The translations under genes were made by a program, and so were the position numbers. The notes below the pieces were generated by a model. It was not told the origin of the DNA. It was given only the letters and a program-made list of their open reading frames with translations, and searched no databases. DNA of 14,030 nt from VBDM01 sp035519135 (GTDB taxonomy: Bacteria; Pseudomonadota; Gammaproteobacteria; Burkholderiales; SG8-39): the NCBI GenBank assembly GCA_035519135.1, contig DATIWX010000145.1:1-14030 (forward strand). Direction: 5' to 3'. Positions 5,197 through 12,280 of this stretch are shown piece after piece (the stretch's first letter is position 1; the number at the start of each line of letters is the position of its first letter).

Positions 5197-6909
5197 ATGC
5201 GAAAAGAGCATGCGCGTCTGATTTCAGTTTCGGTTCTGTTCGGCTTGGCCTTGATCGCTTCGCCTGCGTGGGCGCATACGTCGCCGCCGCCGGTCAGCTG
5301 CGCCGAGCTCGCCACCGATCCGGCGAACGGGCTCGCCGGCAATCCGGATGTGAAGTCCGCGACCAGCAAGATCGTCAATGCAGCGGGAGCGAACAGGGCC
5401 TTCTGCCAGGTCGACATCCTGTTCGGCACCAACCCCAACCAGAACATCAACATCCGCGTCGGGCTGCCGCTCAACGCGAGGGACGGAGGCACGGGCGGCG
5501 TGCAGGGCGCGTGGAACGGAAGAACGCAGGGAATCGGCGGCGGCGGTTGTTCGGGAAGTCTCGCCGTCAATGGGCCGGTGAACACCGGCTATGTCGGCTC
5601 GGGCAGCGACGCCGGCCACGCTGGCGGCGACTGCGAACCGGGCGTGAACTCGGACGGCACGTACAACCTGCAGTTCATCAACGACTTCATCCGCAACGGC
5701 ATGAAGGCGCAGGTGCTCTTCATGAAGTCAGTTGCGAAGAGTTACTACGGCGAGAAGCCCGCGTACAACTACTGGAACGGCTGCTCCACCGGCGGTCGCC
5801 AGGGCTACGTGATCGCGCAGGAGCTCGGCAGCGAGCTCGACGGCATCCTGGCGAACGCCCCGGCGATGTACTGGACACGCTTCCAGACGGCGCAGATGTG
5901 GGGCCAGATCGCCATGAAGGATCTGACGGGCGGCCCGATCGATGCCAACAAGACAGCGCAGGCGACCGCCTCGGCGGTAGCGGCCTGCGACGCAGCCGAC
6001 GGCGTGGTCGACGGCATCATCGACGATCCGCGCACCTGCAAGTTCAGCGCGACCGCGAACATCTGCGGCGTGCCGGGCGCCCCGGCGACGAACTGCCTGA
6101 CGCCGCAGGAAGCGGCGGCGATCGACAAGATCTGGGATGGTCCGCGCAATGCGGACGGAAATAGAATCTGGTTCGGCCTCGATCGCGGCACCAACATCGG
6201 CACGGGTTTCGCCCTCAACAGCGCGTCTCCGTTTCCCCTCGGCGTCACGCAGTTCCATTGGGACGAGCACGATCGGACCTTCGATTGGAGAACGGTTTCG
6301 ATGGGCGGTTATTCGCAGGTCGCGCAGGACGGCTCGAGGAACATCGCCGACGTCACCGATACCTTCGGCAATCTCGATACGTTCAAGCACCATGGCGGCA
6401 AGCTGCTCACCCTCGTCGGCGCGAACGACCAGCTTATCTACCCGCGCGGCGTGATCAACTACTATCGCGTGATGGCGGACCGCTACGGGCGTCACGACGA
6501 CGCGGATTTCGACGGCGTGCAGAGGTTCTATCGCCTGTTCCGCGTGCCCGGCGCCGGGCACTGCGCCGTACCGAACGGGTTCCCCGCGCTGGTCGACTGG
6601 GTTGAGAACGGCGTCGCGCCGAAGGAGATCATCCAGCAGAGTGGCACGCGTACGCGTCCTATGTGCCCATACCCGCAGAAAGCGATCTACAACGGCAGCG
6701 GCAGCACCGACGACGCGGCCAACTTCCACTGCGGCGGAAACCTCGAGAAGCGACGCGTGGTATGCGCCGACGTGCTGGTGAAGTACAAGCATGAGGTGGA
6801 CGGGCATCTGGACTTCGAGGGCAGCGGTCTCGACAAGTGCGAGCCGCGTCGCCATCACGATCGCGACGACGACAATCACGATCGCGAGCACGACCGGGAC
6901 GACGACTGA
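5197..6909 (+). CDS. Exported tannase/feruloyl-esterase-family hydrolase
   Basis: A 570-residue secreted serine esterase of the family that includes tannases, fungal feruloyl esterases and the MHETase of Ideonella. These enzymes cleave esters of aromatic acids. The signal peptide (MRKEHARLISVSVLFGLALI through SPAWA) ends near residue 25. The CS-D-HC catalytic set is complete: Ser197 in GCSTGGRQG, Asp411 in GANDQLIYPRG and His455 in GAGHC. Cys196 and Cys456 are placed to make the disulphide that joins nucleophile and histidine in this family. The acidic stretch DAADGVVDGIIDDPRTC matches the family's calcium site. The lid region (about 215-390) presumably sets substrate choice, which I cannot predict. 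The ATG at 5197 has GGAGGGG just upstream; an earlier in-frame ATG at 5074 has none. The last 20 residues are an odd His/Asp/Arg-rich tail. A divergent AraC-type gene is the likely regulator. Confidence 0.92.
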   Translation: MRKEHARLISVSVLFGLALIASPAWAHTSPPPVSCAELATDPANGLAGNPDVKSATSKIVNAAGANRAFCQVDILFGTNPNQNINIRVGLPLNARDGGTGGVQGAWNGRTQGIGGGGCSGSLAVNGPVNTGYVGSGSDAGHAGGDCEPGVNSDGTYNLQFINDFIRNGMKAQVLFMKSVAKSYYGEKPAYNYWNGCSTGGRQGYVIAQELGSELDGILANAPAMYWTRFQTAQMWGQIAMKDLTGGPIDANKTAQATASAVAACDAADGVVDGIIDDPRTCKFSATANICGVPGAPATNCLTPQEAAAIDKIWDGPRNADGNRIWFGLDRGTNIGTGFALNSASPFPLGVTQFHWDEHDRTFDWRTVSMGGYSQVAQDGSRNIADVTDTFGNLDTFKHHGGKLLTLVGANDQLIYPRGVINYYRVMADRYGRHDDADFDGVQRFYRLFRVPGAGHCAVPNGFPALVDWVENGVAPKEIIQQSGTRTRPMCPYPQKAIYNGSGSTDDAANFHCGGNLEKRRVVCADVLVKYKHEVDGHLDFEGSGLDKCEPRRHHDRDDDNHDREHDRDDD

Positions 6910-6927
6910 TCAGAGGAGGAAGGAACG

Positions 6928-6954
6928 AAGCCCCGGCAACCCGGGGCTTTTTTT
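6928..6954 (+). terminator. Intrinsic terminator after the esterase gene
   Basis: AAGCCCCGG (6928-6936) and CCGGGGCTT (6941-6949) form a nine-pair stem around the four-base loop CAAC, followed by seven T (6948-6954). It stands 19 bases after the esterase stop. The minus-strand Bug gene ends at 6961, so its transcript also runs into this hairpin, but on that strand the following bases (TTCGTTCC) are only a weak U-tract. It works best for the plus strand. Confidence 0.9.
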
Positions 6955-6960
6955 CGCCCT

Positions 6961-7917
6961 TCAGTCGGCCTTGATCCCTGCTTCCTTCACCACCTTCGCC
7001 CAGCGCGCCTTCTCGTTGACGATGAACGTGCCCAGCGCTTCCGGAGTGCCGGCGCGCACCTCGGTTCCCTGCTTCGCCAGGAACTCCTTCATCTCGCTGG
7101 TGTTCAGGATGCGGATCAGCTCGGTGTTGAGCTTCGCCACGATCTCGCGCGGGGTTCCGGCTGCCGCGAGCAGGCCCTGATAGGAGCCGGTTTCGAACCC
7201 GGGAAGGGTCTCGGCTACCGTGGGCAGCTCGGGCGCCGAGGGCACGCGCTGCGCGCTCGACACCGCGAGCCCTTTCAGCCGTCCGGCTTTCACCGACGGA
7301 TAGGTGGCGAGCATGCCGTTGAACAGCACGTTGGCGTTGCCCGCGATCACGTCGGTGACCGCCGCCGAGCCGCCCTTGTAGGGGATGTAGGCCCACTGCA
7401 CGCCGGTGCGCGCCGCGAACTCGACGCCCGCGAGGTGCGGCGCGCCGCCGGTGCCCGAGTTGGCGAAGTTCATCTTGCCGGGGTTGGCCTTGGCATAGGC
7501 GATCAGCTCCTTGACGGTGCCGACCGGCACCGACGGATGCACCGCCAGCACGTGGGGCGAGTACGACACCATCACGATCGGCGAGAAATCGCGGGCCGGG
7601 TCGAACGGCATGTTGGTATAGACGCTCGGGTTGATCGCCAGCGCGCCGACGTCGGACAGCAGCATCGTGTAGCCGTCGGGCGCGGACTTGGCGACGAAGT
7701 CTGCGCCGACATTCCCGTTGGCGCCGGTGCGGTTTTCCACCACCACCGGCTGGCCCCAGGCCTCGGTGACGCGCGGGCCGATGGCGCGCGCGAGGATGTC
7801 CGAGGTGCCGCCGGCGGCGAAGGGCACGACGATGCGGATCGGCTTGCTCGGGTACTGGGCCTGCGCCGGCAGGCTCGTTGCGAGGACTGCGGTGAAGATT
7901 GCGGCAAGGCGTTTCAT
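6961..7917 (-). CDS. Bug/TctC-family periplasmic substrate-binding receptor
   Basis: A 318-residue periplasmic binding protein of the Bug (tripartite tricarboxylate receptor, TctC) family. These bind carboxylic acids, aromatic acids, nicotinate or amino acids for TctAB-type transporters. The signal peptide MKRLAAIFTAVLATSLPAQA is cleaved before QYPSKPIRIVVPFAAGGTSD, the standard family opening. Later family hallmarks are VVVENRTGANGNVGADFVAK, APDGYTML, NPGKMNFANSGTGG and VQWAYIPYKGG. The ATG at 7917 has GGAGG six bases upstream; an in-frame start at 7980 would remove the signal peptide from the terminus. No TctA or TctB membrane gene is adjacent, so this is an orphan receptor, the rule in betaproteobacteria. 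The ligand cannot be deduced. Proximity to the esterase hints at an aromatic acid, but the genes converge and are not an operon. Confidence 0.95.
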   Translation of the reverse strand: MKRLAAIFTAVLATSLPAQAQYPSKPIRIVVPFAAGGTSDILARAIGPRVTEAWGQPVVVENRTGANGNVGADFVAKSAPDGYTMLLSDVGALAINPSVYTNMPFDPARDFSPIVMVSYSPHVLAVHPSVPVGTVKELIAYAKANPGKMNFANSGTGGAPHLAGVEFAARTGVQWAYIPYKGGSAAVTDVIAGNANVLFNGMLATYPSVKAGRLKGLAVSSAQRVPSAPELPTVAETLPGFETGSYQGLLAAAGTPREIVAKLNTELIRILNTSEMKEFLAKQGTEVRAGTPEALGTFIVNEKARWAKVVKEAGIKAD

Positions 7918-7979
7918 GGATGGCCTCCGGTTCGCGTGCATGCGCGGAGTGTATCCCCACCCGCGCCGCCCGTCGCGCA

Positions 7980-7988
7980 TGACATACT
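7980..7988 (+). promoter_or_regulatory. Extended -10 element abutting the DedA-rhodanese start
   Basis: TGA-CATACT forms an extended -10 motif whose hexamer ends six bases before the ATG at 7995. Transcription would begin at or within a base or two of the start codon, so the message could be leaderless. This fits the absence of a Shine-Dalgarno sequence for this gene. No -35 hexamer is evident in the GC-rich 77-bp divergent region. Confidence 0.35.
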
Positions 7989-7994
7989 CGCGCG

Positions 7995-8921
7995 ATGGAT
8001 CGCCTCATCGCCGAATACGGCCTCGCGCTGGTTTTCGCCAACGTGCTGCTCGAGCAGCTCGGCTTGCCGATTCCCGCGGTGCCGGCCCTGATCGTCTCCG
8101 GGGCCCTGGCGGCGGAGGGCGGGTTCTCGCTCGTCGCGGTCTTCGGCGTGGCGTTCGTCGCCTGCATGCTGGGCGACGCGGCGTGGTATCTCGCGGGCCG
8201 GCGCTGGGGCCGGCGGGTGATGGCGCTGCTGTGCCGCGTGTCGCTGTCTCCGGATTCCTGCGTGCGCCAGACGGAATTCCGTTTCGAGCGCTGGGGGAGG
8301 CTGACGCTGGTGCTGTCGAAGTTCATCCCCGGCCTGTCGACCATCGCGCCGCCCCTTGCCGGCGCAATGCGCCTCGGCTGGCCCTCGTTCCTGCTGCTGA
8401 ACGCGCTGGGCGTGGCGATCTGGGCCGGGGTGGCGATCGGCGCGGGCATGCTGTTCCACACCGGGATCCACCAGCTCATCGACCGCCTGGAAGCTCTGGG
8501 AACGCTGGCGCTGCAGGCGATCGCCGTTCTCCTCGCCGGCTACGTCGCGCTGAAGTGGTGGGAGCGGCGGCGCTTCTACAGGATGCTGCGCGTCGCGCGC
8601 ATCGGCGTCCAGGATCTGCGCTCGCTCATCGAGCGCGGCGCCCGTCCCGTGGTGGTCGACGTGCGCTCGCGCGTCGTGCGCGACCTCGACCCGCGCTACA
8701 TTCCCGGTGCGCTGGCGATGGACATCGGCGAGGTGGACGCGCGCCTCGGCGAGCTCCCGGCGGACAGCGAGATCGTGTTCTACTGCAGCTGCCCCAACGA
8801 GGCCTCGGCGGCGCAGGTGGCGAAGAAGCTGATCGGGCTCGGTTATACCAAGGTGCGGCCGCTGCACGGCGGGCTGGACGCATGGGCAGCGGCGGGCTTC
8901 GAGGTGGAGCGGCGGGACTGA
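7995..8921 (+). CDS. DedA-family membrane protein fused to a rhodanese domain
   Basis: A 308-residue two-domain protein. Residues 1 to about 190 are a DedA (VTT/SNARE-associated) membrane domain: EQLGLPIPAVPALIVSGAL, the signature LGDAAWYLAGRRWG, then SKFIPGLSTIAPPLAGAMR and further hydrophobic helices. DedA proteins are implicated in undecaprenyl-phosphate or phospholipid flipping and membrane homeostasis. After the basic stretch WWERRRFYRML comes a rhodanese domain (about 205-305), with VVVDVRS, the persulphide-carrying cysteine Cys264 in VFYCSC and LHGGLDAWAAAGF. Its active-site loop, CSCPNEAS, departs from the usual CxxGxR type and has a second cysteine (266). The positive-inside rule suggests the rhodanese part is cytoplasmic. 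The combination is seen in other proteobacteria, often annotated as DedA/thiosulfate sulfurtransferase GlpE. The gene is divergent from the Bug receptor and converges, with a four-base gap, on the MetX-like gene. Confidence 0.92.
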   Translation: MDRLIAEYGLALVFANVLLEQLGLPIPAVPALIVSGALAAEGGFSLVAVFGVAFVACMLGDAAWYLAGRRWGRRVMALLCRVSLSPDSCVRQTEFRFERWGRLTLVLSKFIPGLSTIAPPLAGAMRLGWPSFLLLNALGVAIWAGVAIGAGMLFHTGIHQLIDRLEALGTLALQAIAVLLAGYVALKWWERRRFYRMLRVARIGVQDLRSLIERGARPVVVDVRSRVVRDLDPRYIPGALAMDIGEVDARLGELPADSEIVFYCSCPNEASAAQVAKKLIGLGYTKVRPLHGGLDAWAAAGFEVERRD

Positions 8922-8925
8922 GCGG

Positions 8926-10002
8926 CTACCTCGCCGCGCGCGGCGCGCTCTGAAGCAGATCCGAGAGGTGCTTCTTCCACAGGGCCGCGTTGCCGGTGGT
9001 CGCATGGCCGCGCGTTTCGCCGCCCGCCGGGATGAGCACGTAGCGCCCGTTCTTCACGCGCTTGATCTCGCGCTCGAGGATGCCGAGCTCGGGCGGATTC
9101 CTCTCGTCGTCGGCCGCGTTGATGGCGACGAGCGCCGCCTTGATGCGCTCCAGTCCGGGCGAGGGGTTGTAGTCGTCGGAGGACTCCCACTGGTACAGCA
9201 GGTCGTTGGCGTCGCCGCGGAAGGGCTGCGCCAGGCGCTGCGCCACGAACTGGTCGGCCTTTTCGCGCGTCGGCGCCTGTGCGTAGTACGCCTGCGATCC
9301 GCCCGAGGTGGCGATGCCGAACTGCACCAGAAGCCGTTGCATCCCGCGCGGCTGCGCGGCGTAGTTGCCGCCGTTCCACTCCGGGTCGTTGCGGATCGCC
9401 TCGACCAGCAGGCGCCGCAGCATCCAGTTGCGTCCCGACATCTCGGTCGGCTGGCAGGCCAGGGGCAGGAGCGCGTCCATGAAGTCCGGATACTTCACGC
9501 CCCAGACCCAGGTCTGCATGCCGCCCATCGAGTTGCCGAGCACCAGGCGCAGGTGCTTGACGCCCAGGCCCTCGGTCACGAGCCGGTACTGCGCGAGCAC
9601 CATGTCCTCGTAGTTGTACCTGGGAAAGCGCGCTCGCAGGCCGTCCGAAGGCCGCGTCGACTTGCCCGTGCCGAGCGCGTCGGGGAGGATGATGAAATAG
9701 CGCGCTGCGTCGAGCGGCTGCCCGGGTCCGAACAGCTCGCCGCCGAACTCCTTGGAGAGCATGTTCGCGTGAGAGCCGCCGGTCCCGTGCAGGATCAGCA
9801 CCGGCTCGCCCGAGGGCGCGCCCAGCGTCGCGTAGTGCAGGCGCACCTCGGGCAGCGTTTCGCCCGTGTGGAAGCGGAAGTCTTTCGCGACCCAGTCGGC
9901 CTCCTTAGGCGCGGGATAGTCGGCCGCCTGCGCAGGAAGACTCAATGCCCAAAATACGAGAGCGGCCGCCGCAATCGAACAAACCCCGGTGCCCTGCTTC
10001 AT
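8926..10002 (-). CDS. Exported MetX-like alpha/beta hydrolase
   Basis: A 358-residue alpha/beta-hydrolase related to homoserine O-acetyltransferases (MetX) but carrying a signal peptide (MKQGTGVCSIAAAALVFWAL to SLPAQA|A). The catalytic set is visible: Ser158 in GNSMGG, an Asp at 298 or 299 in NAADDERNP and His333 in GGETRGHATTG. HGTGGSHAN supplies the oxyanion-hole region and ALGTGKSTRPSDG is typical of the MetX branch. Methionine biosynthesis is cytoplasmic, so an exported paralogue more likely acts as an esterase or hydrolase on an unknown periplasmic substrate. The ATG at 10002 has GGAGG six bases upstream; a longer in-frame start at 10128 would bury the signal peptide and overlap the lipoprotein gene. 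It is divergent from the lipoprotein-Bug operon and ends four bases from the convergent DedA gene. Confidence 0.9.
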   Translation of the reverse strand: MKQGTGVCSIAAAALVFWALSLPAQAADYPAPKEADWVAKDFRFHTGETLPEVRLHYATLGAPSGEPVLILHGTGGSHANMLSKEFGGELFGPGQPLDAARYFIILPDALGTGKSTRPSDGLRARFPRYNYEDMVLAQYRLVTEGLGVKHLRLVLGNSMGGMQTWVWGVKYPDFMDALLPLACQPTEMSGRNWMLRRLLVEAIRNDPEWNGGNYAAQPRGMQRLLVQFGIATSGGSQAYYAQAPTREKADQFVAQRLAQPFRGDANDLLYQWESSDDYNPSPGLERIKAALVAINAADDERNPPELGILEREIKRVKNGRYVLIPAGGETRGHATTGNAALWKKHLSDLLQSAPRAAR

Positions 10003-10032
10003 CTCCGTCCTCCGTGCGTGTGCGGTCCGAAG

Positions 10033-10038
10033 AGTATA
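10033..10038 (-). promoter_or_regulatory. -10 hexamer of the MetX-like gene
   Basis: On the minus strand the bases read TATACT (five of six consensus), 30 bases before the ATG at 10002. That would give a leader of about 24 bases containing the GGAGG ribosome site. No good -35 hexamer is found 16-18 bases upstream. This is the best -10 match in the 103-bp divergent region shared with the lipoprotein operon. Confidence 0.45.
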
Positions 10039-10105
10039 CAGAGTGTTGCTGTCTCGCCGCCGAGCCCGGAGTATCATCCGGCGATCTGAAGGCGAGCAAG
10101 CCGCA

Positions 10106-10489
10106 ATGAGAACCGCACCCCTGATCATTCTTCTCCTCGCCGGCTGCGCGGCGTCGGGCGGGAGCGCCGGACCGCAGAGCGGCTGGGACGGGGCAAGCTA
10201 CGACGACGTCGTCCGCGCCTGGGGCACGCCGGCGCGCAGCACCAAGCTCAGCGACGGGAGCAGCGTCTACACCTGGGTGTCCGAGGGCGCGGGGACGCGT
10301 GGCAAGGTGTCGCCCTCGATCGGCATCGGCGTCGGCCGCGGCGGCGTTGGCGTGGGCACGGGCGTGATGTTCGGATCGAGCGGCGGCGAGCCGGTTCGCT
10401 GCGAGCGCACCCTGATTTTCCGCAATGGGCGGGTCGCCGAGCAGAACTGGCAGGGGCCGGCGGAATATTGCGGCGACTTCCATCGCTAG
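10106..10489 (+). CDS. Small lipoprotein, possibly BamE/SmpA-like in fold
   Basis: A 127-residue predicted lipoprotein. The leader MRTAPLIILLLAGC ends in the lipobox LAGC, so Cys14 would be lipidated. The mature part holds SYDDVVRAWGTPARSTKLSDGSSVYTW. This 'helix, W/G-x-P, then charged strand' pattern is seen in SmpA/OmlA (BamE)-type and other small outer-membrane lipoproteins. A glycine- and valine-rich stretch (GIGVGRGGVGVGTGVMFGSSGG, split at its middle) follows. The end is ERTLIFRNGRVAEQNWQGPAEYCGDFHR, a predicted beta hairpin with a second cysteine. I do not recognise a named family. The ATG at 10106 has a poor ribosome site, but earlier in-frame starts lie in the promoter region and would displace the lipobox. 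It is the first gene of an operon with the Bug receptor ten bases downstream. Confidence 0.8.
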   Translation: MRTAPLIILLLAGCAASGGSAGPQSGWDGASYDDVVRAWGTPARSTKLSDGSSVYTWVSEGAGTRGKVSPSIGIGVGRGGVGVGTGVMFGSSGGEPVRCERTLIFRNGRVAEQNWQGPAEYCGDFHR

Positions 10490-10499
10490 GGGAGGGGAG

Positions 10500-11465
10500 A
10501 TGTTCCGGAGATTCCTGCAGGTCGCGGCGTCGATCGTCTTTGGGTTCGCGCCGCTCGTTCATGCGCAGCATTTTCCGGAGCGGCCGGTGCGGCTGGTCGT
10601 TCCGTTTCCGCCGGGCGGCAGCGTCGATGTCGTCGCGCGCGCTCTTGCGCCGAAGCTCTCCGAGCGCATGGGACAGCAGGTGGTGATCGAGAACCGCAGC
10701 GGCGCCTCGGGGATCATCGGGACCGAGAGCGTGGCGCGCGCCAAGCCCGACGGCTACACGCTGCTGATCAACACCATTCCCTTCGTCACGAATACCTACC
10801 TGTACAGCAAGGTACCGTACGATCCCTTCGCCGATTTCCTGCCCGTGGCGTGGCTGTGCTCATCGCCGGCCACGCTCGTGGTGAACCCGTCGGTGCCGGC
10901 GCGCTCGGTGCGCGAGCTGCTTGCGCTGGCGAAGTCCAAGCCCGGCGCGCTCAACTACTCCGCCGCCGGCGCGGGCACCAACCCGCATTTCGCGGGCGAA
11001 CTTTTCAATTCCCTCGGACAGGTCGACATCGTCGCGGTCCAGTACAAGGGCGGAGGGCCTTCGCTGCTCGCGGCGCTGGGCGGCGAGGTCGGGATAACGT
11101 TTCCGAACATCTCCGAGGCGATCCCCCACGTGAAGACCGGCAAGCTCGTCGTCCTCGGGGTGACGGGCGCCAAGCGCTCCCTCGCGCTTCCCGATGTGCC
11201 GACCATCGCCGAATCGGGCCTCCCCGGATACGAGTTCGTGACCTGGCACGGCGTGCTTGCGCCCAGGGGCACGCCCCCGGCGGTCGTTTCCCTGCTCAAC
11301 GCCAAGCTGAAGGAGACCCTGGCGCTGCCGGAGCAGGCGCGCCTGCTGGAGCAGATGGGTTTCGAGATCGTCGCGAGCTCGCCCGAGGAATTCGCCGCCC
11401 ACCTCAGGCGCGAGTCGGAGAAATGGGGCAAAGTGATCAAGGAACGGCACATACGGGTCGAGTGA
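10500..11465 (+). CDS. Bug/TctC-family periplasmic substrate-binding receptor (second copy)
   Basis: A 321-residue Bug receptor. The signal peptide MFRRFLQVAASIVFGFAPLVHA precedes QHFPERPVRLVVPFPPGGSVD. Family features follow in order: QQVVIENRSGASGIIGTESVA, KPDGYTLL, KPGALNYSAAGAGTNPHFAGE, VQYKGGGP and LPDVPTIAESGLPGYE. It differs from the copy at 6961-7917 throughout the ligand-loop regions, so the two are ancient paralogues and not a recent duplication. The ATG at 10500 is preceded by GGAGGGG. The gene sits ten bases after the lipoprotein stop and two bases before the next start, so all three are one transcript. No TctA/TctB permease gene is present. The ligand is not predictable from the sequence. 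Confidence 0.95.
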   Translation: MFRRFLQVAASIVFGFAPLVHAQHFPERPVRLVVPFPPGGSVDVVARALAPKLSERMGQQVVIENRSGASGIIGTESVARAKPDGYTLLINTIPFVTNTYLYSKVPYDPFADFLPVAWLCSSPATLVVNPSVPARSVRELLALAKSKPGALNYSAAGAGTNPHFAGELFNSLGQVDIVAVQYKGGGPSLLAALGGEVGITFPNISEAIPHVKTGKLVVLGVTGAKRSLALPDVPTIAESGLPGYEFVTWHGVLAPRGTPPAVVSLLNAKLKETLALPEQARLLEQMGFEIVASSPEEFAAHLRRESEKWGKVIKERHIRVE

Positions 11466-11467
11466 CT

Positions 11468-12277
11468 ATGCAATCGATGCAGCGAATCGCAATAGCGGCT
11501 TTCGCGGCGCTCGCCGCCGCCTGCTCGTCGGCCCCGCCGAAGCCGTCGCCTGCGGCGCTGGCCGAGCTGGCGCCGACGGGCAAGCTGCGCGCGGCGATCA
11601 ACTTCGGCAACCCGGTGCTCGCCTCGAAGGATCCGGCGAGCGGCGAGGCGCGCGGGGTGTCGGTCGATCTGTCGCGCGAGCTCGCCAGGCGGCTGGGCGT
11701 GCCGCTGGAGATCGTTCCCTTCCAGGCGGCGGGCAGGGTGGTGGAGGCGGTCAAGACCGGAGCCTGGGACGTGGCTTACGTGGCGATCGATCCGCTGCGC
11801 GGGGTGGACATGATCCAGTCGCCGCCTTACGTCGTGATCGAGGGCTCCTACCTCGTGCCCGCCGGCTCGCCGATCCGCAGCAACGCGGAAGTCGACCGCG
11901 AAGGCATCAGGATCGTGGTCGGCAAGGGCAGCGCCTACGACCTCTTCCTCAGCCGCGAGATCAAGCGCGCGATGCTCGTGCGCGCGCCGACCTCGGGTGA
12001 GGTCGTGAACATGATGCTCGGCGAGAAGCTCGAGGTCTCCGCCGGCGTGAAGCAGCAGCTCGAGGCCGACGCGAAGCGCGTTCCCGGCGTGCGCCTGCTC
12101 GCCGGCCGCTTCATGGTGATCAATCAGGCGATGGCCGTCCCGCGCGGCCGCGACGCCGGCGGGAGATACGTGCGCGACTTCATCGAGGAGATGAAGGCTT
12201 CCGGGTTCGTCGCGCAGGCCCTCCTCCGCCACAACATCGAGGGCGCCGCCGTCGCGCCCGCCGACGACCCGAGGTAA
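11468..12277 (+). CDS. Family-3 extracellular solute-binding lipoprotein (amino-acid type)
   Basis: A 269-residue binding protein of the SBP_bac_3 (PBP type 2, amino-acid) family. The leader MQSMQRIAIAAFAALAAAC ends at a plausible lipobox (AAAC), then a short Pro/Ser/Ala linker. The binding fold starts at LAPTGKLRAAINFGNPVLAS. It continues through ARGVSVDLSRELARRLGVPLEIV, VVEAVKTGAWDVAYVAIDPLR and SPPYVVIEGSYLVPAGSPI, all close to the family pattern. Such proteins deliver polar amino acids or related compounds to ABC transporters, or act as sensor domains. Here no ABC permease or ATPase gene follows, and the gene instead ends a lipoprotein-Bug operon. It starts two bases after the Bug stop. 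An in-frame ATG at 11477 is an alternative start. The 3' end faces the MFS gene three bases away. Confidence 0.92.
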   Translation: MQSMQRIAIAAFAALAAACSSAPPKPSPAALAELAPTGKLRAAINFGNPVLASKDPASGEARGVSVDLSRELARRLGVPLEIVPFQAAGRVVEAVKTGAWDVAYVAIDPLRGVDMIQSPPYVVIEGSYLVPAGSPIRSNAEVDREGIRIVVGKGSAYDLFLSREIKRAMLVRAPTSGEVVNMMLGEKLEVSAGVKQQLEADAKRVPGVRLLAGRFMVINQAMAVPRGRDAGGRYVRDFIEEMKASGFVAQALLRHNIEGAAVAPADDPR

Positions 12278-12280
12278 GGG

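Noticed and set aside
4143..6164. 673-codon plus-strand open frame spanning the AraC gene and the esterase 5' half
   Set aside because: Its first part is antisense to a clear AraC-family gene and the rest is the wrong frame of the esterase. The translation is Arg-rich shadow sequence without motifs, typical of high-GC DNA.
8932..8945. Perfect 14-base palindrome CGCCGCGCGCGGCG near two converging gene ends
   Set aside because: It is inside the MetX-like coding end, has no U-tract, and consists only of alternating G/C, which is common by chance at this composition.
10046..10077. TTGCTG...TATCAT as a promoter for the lipoprotein operon
   Set aside because: The spacer is 20 bases and the -35 matches in only three positions. 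The alternative 17-base spacing needs a very poor -10.
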